64,000 bases of DNA from Rugalucina vietnamica (taxonomy: Eukaryota; Mollusca; Bivalvia; Lucinida; Lucinidae), in the NCBI GenBank assembly GCA_964017185.1, contig OZ024879.1, positions 45,395,883 through 45,459,882 on the forward strand, in the 5' to 3' direction. The notes beneath the pieces were generated by a model that saw only the letters and a list, made by a program, of their open reading frames with translations, ran no database searches and was not told the origin of the DNA. This document shows positions 57,869 to 64,000 of this stretch, piece by piece (the stretch's first letter is position 1; each line of letters opens with the position of its first letter). The translations under genes and the position numbers were made by a program.

Positions 57869-58935
57869 TACAGTGCTACAAAAATATGTTGTTGTTTTTT
57901 TTTTTCAAGTGAAACAAAAATAAAAAAGATTGATTCTGTATGTGTGGCTCCCATCTATTTATTTACATTCCGGCCACAGTTTGGTACATGAAGTTGCATC
58001 AAATTGCTATGCACATTACCTAAAGCAGCATTTGGAAACATTTCTACTGTTACATGTAACACTGAATTTTATGCTTTAAGTACTGGATACTACTTTCTGG
58101 ACATCGTGCAGTCATTACTTGAGACATTACATGAAGCTAATTGCGATGCAAAAGACACACTTATTATGTAGAGCAGCATTTTGTAATGCAAACGTTTCTA
58201 CAGCCTTTTATCCTCTCCTACTGATTCATCAGTTAACACTGAAACATGCACAAAATACGGGCTAATTTGCTTATATTTTCTGAGCATTCGTGCAGACAAG
58301 GCTTGAGACAGCAGATCGGGCTGGACATATCAAGCGACATATCTGTCGAATGCGCAAAATTGATACAATTCTTCCTGCGTGATTGAAGTCGCATCTGACA
58401 TTATTTCCCAATCAGAATCAAAGACTAATAAATCAAGTATGGTAGATATAATTATGACGCAAGAGATGAGATTTAAACTGACGATTAACCACTCCAGGCT
58501 CTTCACAGACAAGGGTACGTAACGCGAAAATTTTTATCCTGCACAACAGAACGTACCTCTATCATTCGGACCATCAGATAATAACAGAGGGATTACTTAT
58601 ATGATCGACAGGCTCCGTGGGTTCTCCGCTATGTATGAATATGACTTGTCCAGCTCTTGATTGTAAACTGCTTTGACATACGGTGTGCTTACACTTTCGC
58701 ATGCCTTGAATACATACGGAATCTGCGATAAGATCACACATTTCATTAGATCTTTGTTAAGGATATTTTCTAGGCAAAATAGGATTTTACTTCTAGAGTA
58801 ACTCTATCTCTTTGAATTCTTTCAATGGTATGACACGCACTAATTAAAATCTCAGATTTATCTTTAAAACTACATGTAATTATTTCGGTGTTATCTGTTC
58901 TATCCCTACGAATTGTAATGTTTGCATTTTACTCC
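57869..58935. other. U3 right part, non-coding
   Basis: Homologous in segments to 39178-39350, 39700-40570 and to the 930-bp unit (58440-58935). No gene. Confidence 0.55.
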
Positions 58936-58943
58936 ACTACGGC

Positions 58944-61655
58944 GGCTCAAGTACAGTATTGGGGACCCTCCCCACAAAAAAACCGACACCATACACTTTT
59001 TCAAACCTATGAATCACACATTCGATATATTCTCTGGGCAGGTCGGCAGGTCGGCACTAGTAAGACAGATCTAAATATAGATATATATTTATATGCATAG
59101 CCATATACTTAAATTGGTGCCGACCTGCCGACCCGCCGACCTGCCGACCTGCCCTCCTACCGGCAGATCCCCATGCCCATACGTTGCAATATAATATATT
59201 CGGGAGGTCGACAGGTAGGCAGGCATATGTCCATCCAGCAGGGTTATTATCAATGCCCGATATGGAGTATCTATTCTTTTGCCGGGGGTCTGGGGGGCTT
59301 GCCCCCCAGGCGTCGTCTAATGACAGGGCCACTACCAAAAGATGGCGTCGACTTCCGACCAGTGCCGGTAAGTCGGCAGGTCGGCAGGTCGGCACTTAGA
59401 CAGATCTAAATATAGATATATATTTATATGCATAGCCATCCGACCAGTGCCGGTAGGTCGGCAGGTCGGCAGGTCGGCACTTAGACAGATCTAAATATAA
59501 ATATATATTTATATGCATAGCCATATACTTAAATAGGTGTCGACCTGCCGACCTGCCGACCTGCCCTCCTACCGGCACATCACCATGCCAATACGTTTCA
59601 ATATGGTATATTAGGGAGGTTGACAGGTCGGCACTAATAAGACAGATCTATATATATATATATATTTATATGCATAGCCATATACTTAAATTGGTGCCGA
59701 CCTGCCGACCCGCCGACCTGCCGACCTGCCCTCCTACCGGCAGATCCCCATGCCAATACGTTGCAATATAATATATTCGGGAGGTCGACAGGTTGGCAGG
59801 CATGTGTCCATCCAGCAGGGTTATTATCAATGCCCGATATGGAGTATCTATTCTGTTGCGGGGGGGGGTCTGGGGGGCTTGCCCCCCCAGGCGTCGTGTT
59901 ATGACAGGGCCACTACCCGAAAATGACGTCGACCCCTGGCCAACATACTGGTGCCGACCTGCCGACCTGCCCTCCTACCGGCACATCACCATGCCAATAC
60001 GTTTCAATATAATATATTAGGGAGGTTGACAGGTAGGCAGGCATGTGTCTATCCAGCAGGGTTATTATCAATGCCCGATATGGAGTATCTATTCTGTTGC
60101 AAGGGATCTGGGGGGTTTGCCACCCCCCCCCCTAGGCGACGTGTTATGACAGGGCCACTACCCGAAAATGGCGTCGACCCCTGGCCAACATACTGGTGCT
60201 GACCTGTCGATCTGCCGACCCACCCCATATTCATACTTTATAATGTATATGTAGGCCCATATTAGTGCCGACCTGCCGACTACATCTTCTTGGTTTGATT
60301 ACAGTTAATCTTGTTGACATCACCGAATATTTTATACCCTTACATAGCCACATACTTAAATTGGTGCCGACCTGCCGACCTGCCGACCTACAGGTAAATC
60401 CCCAATTCCAAAACTTTGTAATATATATTTAGGTCCATATTAGTGCCTCTATCAGCTGTTAGGTCGGCAGGTCGGCAGGTCGGCACTAAGACAGATCTAA
60501 ATATATATATATAAGCATAGCCATATACTTAAATTGGTGCCGACCTGCCGAGCTGCCGACCCACCCCTTATTCATACTTTGTAATGTATATGTAGGCCCA
60601 TATTAATGCCGACCTGCCGACCTGCTGATCCCCCTACTATATTGCTCTTGGTCTTTGTATATGTGAGATGGCGTCGACCCCGGCCAACATACTGGAGCCG
60701 ACCTGCCGACCTGCGGACCCACCCCATATTCATACTATAGGCCCATATAAGTGCCGACCTGCCGACCTGCCAACTTGCCCCCAGGCGTCGTGTAATTACA
60801 GGGCCACTATTGCAAGATGGCGTCGAAACCCAACCAACAAACTAGTGCCGACCTGCCGACCCACCCCTTATTCAATACTGTGTAATGTATATGTTTGCCC
60901 ATATAAGTGCCGACCTGCCGACCTGCCGACTACATCTACTTGGTAAAATGGCCATTGAGTTATTATGGATAATATTTTTTTAAGTGCCGACCTGCCGACC
61001 TGCCTACTATATTGTTCAGGTTCTTTGTATATGAGAGGGCATATATCTCAAAATGGCCATTGAGTTATTATGAGATATATATATATTTATATATTTAAGT
61101 GCCGACCTGCCGACCTGCCGACCTGCCGTCCTAACAACTCATAGTTACTGTATTATAGTTATGAACACTATGTCAGGTATATTTATATACTGATGAGATC
61201 AAATAAATACGTGGCAAGTTGTCGAGCTGCCGAGCTGCGTTGTGTTTACAATGTTGCATTTTATTAGCCAGTGTCGATCTGTAAGTCACATATGTGTTGT
61301 CTATTTTTAGCTTGATGTATGTTCTTAGTCATTTATTTAGTAGATCTTCTGAGTACTCAGTCTCTTTTTAAAATGGAGGACATGTTTGTATGTATATGGA
61401 GTATACTGTAGTATATTGGAGTATTATTGTATTTAGTTGATGTACATTGTTATATTGTCTGAGTGTTTCCGCATTGTATGTGTGTGTATTATATAGTAGA
61501 TAAAAGGTAGTAGGTATGGCCTACATATATATAGCACATATAGTAGATATGTTATATAGTAGATAGATGGGTATAGCCTCTAGGCTAGTATGCTAATATC
61601 CATTATATCTGTATGTTGTCATATTGTCTTGGGTCCCCAATACTGTACTTGAGCC
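58944..61655. mobile_element. 2,712-bp TIR element with GCCGACCT inverted arrays
   Basis: Perfect 25-bp terminal inverted repeats begin GGCTCAAGTACAGTATTGGG. Exact 8-bp target duplicates ACTACGGC lie at 58936-58943 and 61656-61663. Paralogous sites (for example 44902) read CCACTACTGC without an insertion. The interior is dominated by runs of GCCGACCT and its complement AGGTCGGC, arranged as many facing pairs around short AT-rich linkers such as AGACAGATCTAAATATA. No transposase frame. An 8-bp TSD is known for hAT, P and Merlin; GG-starting ends would suit Merlin, but this is open. Confidence 0.88.
59036..61250. repeat. GCCGACCT / AGGTCGGC array
   Basis: Short runs of one to three octamers recur at irregular spacing (for example 59119, 59369, 59460, 59538, 59695, 59953, 60361, 60466, 60539, 60752, 60848, 60909, 60985, 61100). 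Strand alternates, forming potential stems. Larger units of 250-300 bp containing GGGTTATTATCAATGCCCGA and a G/C-rich GGGGGTCTGGGGGGCTTGCC palindrome recur at about 59240, 59815 and 60058. Confidence 0.9.
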
Positions 61656-61663
61656 ACTACGGC

Positions 61664-61945
61664 TACGGCCGGTTTAAGCCCGCCAGTAATTTTCTATTAC
61701 TGATCGTTCCAATGTGGTTCTTATTGTTTTATGTCTTGGTGTTTAAAAGTTTTTGTGCTGTTGGCGCCTTATGTATGTTATCATATTACTGAGTGGCCAC
61801 CTATTGGGAAGATAGCTGCTCATTCGGCTTACGAAATGTTTTCATGGTATAAGTACCTTATTGTTAGTTTGTTTTTTTCCCGCCTCGGTTTTTGGAGTGG
61901 AAATCTTTTTTCTGATTGCGCCTTTTCCTGACCGATGCCTACTTG
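61664..61945 (+). repeat. Dispersed GGCGCC-type repeat
   Basis: GGTTTAAGCCCGCCAGTAAT start, GTGCTGTTGGCGCCTTATG and TTTTTGGAGTGGAAATC. It sits between the 2.7-kb element and the resumption of U3 homology. Confidence 0.7.
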
Positions 61946-63000
61946 TACCTTTTTGTATCACAGGTATTAAGCTATAGTTGTATTGAATTTGGTGATTCAG
62001 TGCTAATTTTCTCGTAGTCCTGCAGATTTATGGGGTATTTTAACGGAACCAGGAAATAGGGTTCAAACTTTTTTTCTTGACTGATTCTTGTAGCAAAGAC
62101 CTTGTCCTTCAAGAATCTGACTGATGTCACCTTCTCACCATTGAGCGTTTTGAGATATTTGAGATGGCGTCTAGAATGGCCGCCAAATATATGTTATCAC
62201 TTGTTTTGCTATGCCTAGGGCTTGAATACTGGTTTATATTTGCCTCATTTGGCTGTTCAAACATAAATTTGAAGTTGCCAGATAAATCACATACCTAAAA
62301 TGATTTTTAAAAAATAAGCATGGCATCCAAGATGGCCGTCAAATGGAATTTTTGCATAGAATAGAATGTAATGTGCAGTACCTGTCATTTTGTCTTCATT
62401 TTATCCTGTAAGTTAATCTTATATTATATTGTCATGTGCAGATATGACTTAAGACCATTATTAGAACACTCTGAATCTAACATGTCATCCAAGATGGCTG
62501 TTTCTGTATGGCAACAACCATATGCGTTTGGCTGGCATACGTATTTGCTATTTATTTAAGGTATTTCTAGACCGTATGAAAAGCAGGATCCACAATTATA
62601 AGTTTCTGTGCTGTTGTGATTAAGCTATCGACATGTATACCAGGGGTCTTGGGTTCATGCCTTGGCTTTTCCAGTCTTTTGAATGAGACTTTAAACTGAG
62701 GTCTCGGCTCCACATGACCTTAGCTGTTGATTGGAGTTTAAAACAAAAAATAACCACCAAATACAGAAAGACGAATATTTCCCTATGGCAGTGGTATTTC
62801 TTGAATATGCACATATCTTGAAGTTATATTCAACATCATCCAAAGCGGTCATTTCCTTGATATTATCTGGTAAAGGCTAACTCAGTTCATCAAGCTTGTC
62901 GGGTATGAAACCCTTTGAAAGTGTTTTCAGACTGCCCACTTTCCTATGCACTAACCACAATGGGTTACTGTATCACATCCTGGCAGAAACAGCATGTACT
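61946..63000. other. Gene-free stretch
   Basis: 61950-62020 continues U3 homology. 62150-62500 has recurrent ATCCAAGATGGC-type words, typical of interspersed repeats. No gene recognised. Confidence 0.4.
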
Positions 63001-63029
63001 GCAAGAAGGAAGGAGACTCATTCAGACGT

Positions 63030-63240
63030 TTTACCATCAAGAACATGACAAGTCCCAAAAACGATCCTTGAGTGACATGAGATAAGACCGGTACTGGATC
63101 TGAGGCTTGGCCATCTAACATCACTTTTGATAGCGCTCAGAGAGCCATAAGCGATCCACTTGTGAGTAGATCCTCTAATCCTGTAGTAGTTTAGTTTGTA
63201 AAGTAGTTGCCTATGTGGTGCTTGTGGTAGTTCACGGATA
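63030..63240 (-). pseudogene. LINE reverse transcriptase fragment
   Basis: On the minus strand, LLYKLNYYRIRGSTHKWI closely matches LLYKLDFYGIRGSTHKWI of the LINE at 2.4-5.1 kb (RT palm region). Degenerate sequence follows that still aligns with ASDPVPVLSG. Only about 70 codons remain. Confidence 0.75.
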
Positions 63241-63269
63241 ACCGCATATATAGGAGTTGACCTTAACAC

Positions 63270-64000
63270 ATATTAATTCAGATTTAGAATAGGTTGTTGC
63301 CCCTGCATCATCAGTACTCATTAGCTGGTGAAAAGTGAGCAAACTTATCCTAATAGAGAACCGCATGTTAGTCTGCTGGCCGCATGTGCTGACTGCTTCT
63401 GCATGATAAGAAATTAGATCATGACCGAATGTTGAAATTGTGGATCTCCCGGGCCCACGTCCCCAGGAAACATTACTGCATTAACTGAGAGGTAATCATT
63501 AAGAACTTATTACCGTTTGATATCAGAAGCAAAGGCACGTCTAACACGATCTATCACGCCCTCTATCGACAGAGCCTCCCGAGGACAGATTGGACATAAT
63601 GAGACCGCTAGATCATCCGAGTTAAAGTATGTCTTTCTTGCGAACATGAAGTTTCGCCTCAAGACGTGTTCTTTTACCCGGATGCTGCCGTGTTCAAGCT
63701 TATCTATAGATCCGGTTCAAGTTCAAAGAAGGGTGTCCTCTGTTGTGGTTCGACCAGATACCCTGTAGAGTTACACCTTTCATCCCATAATATACGGCTA
63801 AATGACCGCTAGCTTTTGTAAACGCTAACGCTTGTGTCCTGAATCCTGATATAGTAAGATTATGGGGGCCATCTTGGCCACCATCTTGGCACATTGTTTT
63901 TATGTGAGAATAAACACTAATTCATGCTGTTCACAACATTATATATTATATGAGCATTTCATATACATGACATTTTGGTATATGCAGCACATGAATGGTA
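63270..64000. other. Window end, nothing recognised
   Basis: An 83-codon plus-strand frame (63517-63768) is open but has no domain. GGCCATCTTGGCCACCATCT at 63868 is a repeat-like word also present at 27830. Confidence 0.35.

Larger units (their letters stand above)
54300..58935. repeat. Segmental duplication unit U3 (older)
   Basis: It aligns collinearly but with more divergence to 32570-35328 and 37992-40560 of U1, resuming briefly at 61950-62020. It lacks the SINE and the HINE-like element and has its own insertions: a MITE-1 at 55197, a 480-bp insertion at 57293 and the 2.7-kb element at 58944. Confidence 0.75.

Noticed and set aside
59036-61250. CRISPR-like array from the regular GCCGACCT repeats
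   Set aside because: The repeats are only 8 bp, alternate in orientation and have irregular spacing. They sit inside a TIR/TSD-bounded eukaryotic-type element, and no cas genes are present.
63517-63768. 83-codon frame as a gene
   Set aside because: No domain, start context or splice partner was visible, and it lies beside LINE debris.

Overview
This window looks like nuclear DNA of an invertebrate animal, most likely a bivalve mollusc. The reasons are intron-containing genes with GT-AG introns, AT-rich intergenic DNA, degenerate non-LTR retrotransposons, tRNA-derived SINE-like repeats, and several non-autonomous elements built from tandem core repeats plus a GGAC/ACG-type microsatellite, an architecture described for bivalve Helitron-like (pearl/HINE) elements. 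The taxon is inference, not proof. Only one convincing host gene is visible; almost everything else is mobile or duplicated DNA.

Region 1 (1-11.4 kb) holds tRNA-like repeats, a decayed LINE (about 2.4-5.0 kb), an RNase H/zinc-knuckle fragment of another LINE broken by poly(A) (5.26-6.3 kb), a gene-free AT-rich stretch, and a LINE C-terminal fragment (8.8-9.6 kb) with an inverted tail-only relative at 8.1 kb.

Region 2 (11.66-22.1 kb) is an aquaporin gene on the minus strand. Five exons can be joined in frame with consensus splice sites (21696-21484, 15400-15213, 14563-14362, 13267-13187, 11779-11668). They encode both NPA boxes and an AQP4-like F/H/A/R filter. The C-terminal tail exon was not found. 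The gene carries a partial tandem duplicate of the second-NPA exon, decayed tandem copies of exon 1, and introns with hairpin MITEs, a (TCA)n tract and a 4.2-kb CR1-like LINE nested in a Helitron-like element.

Region 3 (22.1-31.4 kb) contains a 359-bp TIR element (TSD ACTGG); a 1.7-kb palindrome whose arms carry CRE/CCAAT motifs and an ATG and which is split by a Helitron-like element; and a 1,132-bp foldback element (TSD CCAA) with arms made of GATCG-type words and a GC-rich core.

Region 4 (31.4-58.9 kb) is a segmental duplication: two near-identical units (U1 about 31.5-41.35 kb, U2 about 45.3-52.4 kb), an older third unit (U3 about 54.3-58.9 kb) and a 930-bp tandem array (41.6-44.96 kb). 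Comparing the units gives natural empty sites that date a 2.66-kb TA-flanked TIR element, a MITE, a SINE and a HINE-like element.

Region 5 (58.9-64 kb) has a 2,712-bp element with 25-bp perfect TIRs and an exact 8-bp TSD. Its interior is an unusual inverted-repeat-rich array of the octamer GCCGACCT. Non-coding sequence and a LINE remnant follow.

The strongest candidates for undescribed systems are the GCCGACCT-array transposon (58944-61655), the GATCG foldback element (28480-29611), the promoter-bearing palindrome (26482-28214) and the at least 16-member central-hairpin MITE family that also sits 9 bp from an aquaporin splice donor.
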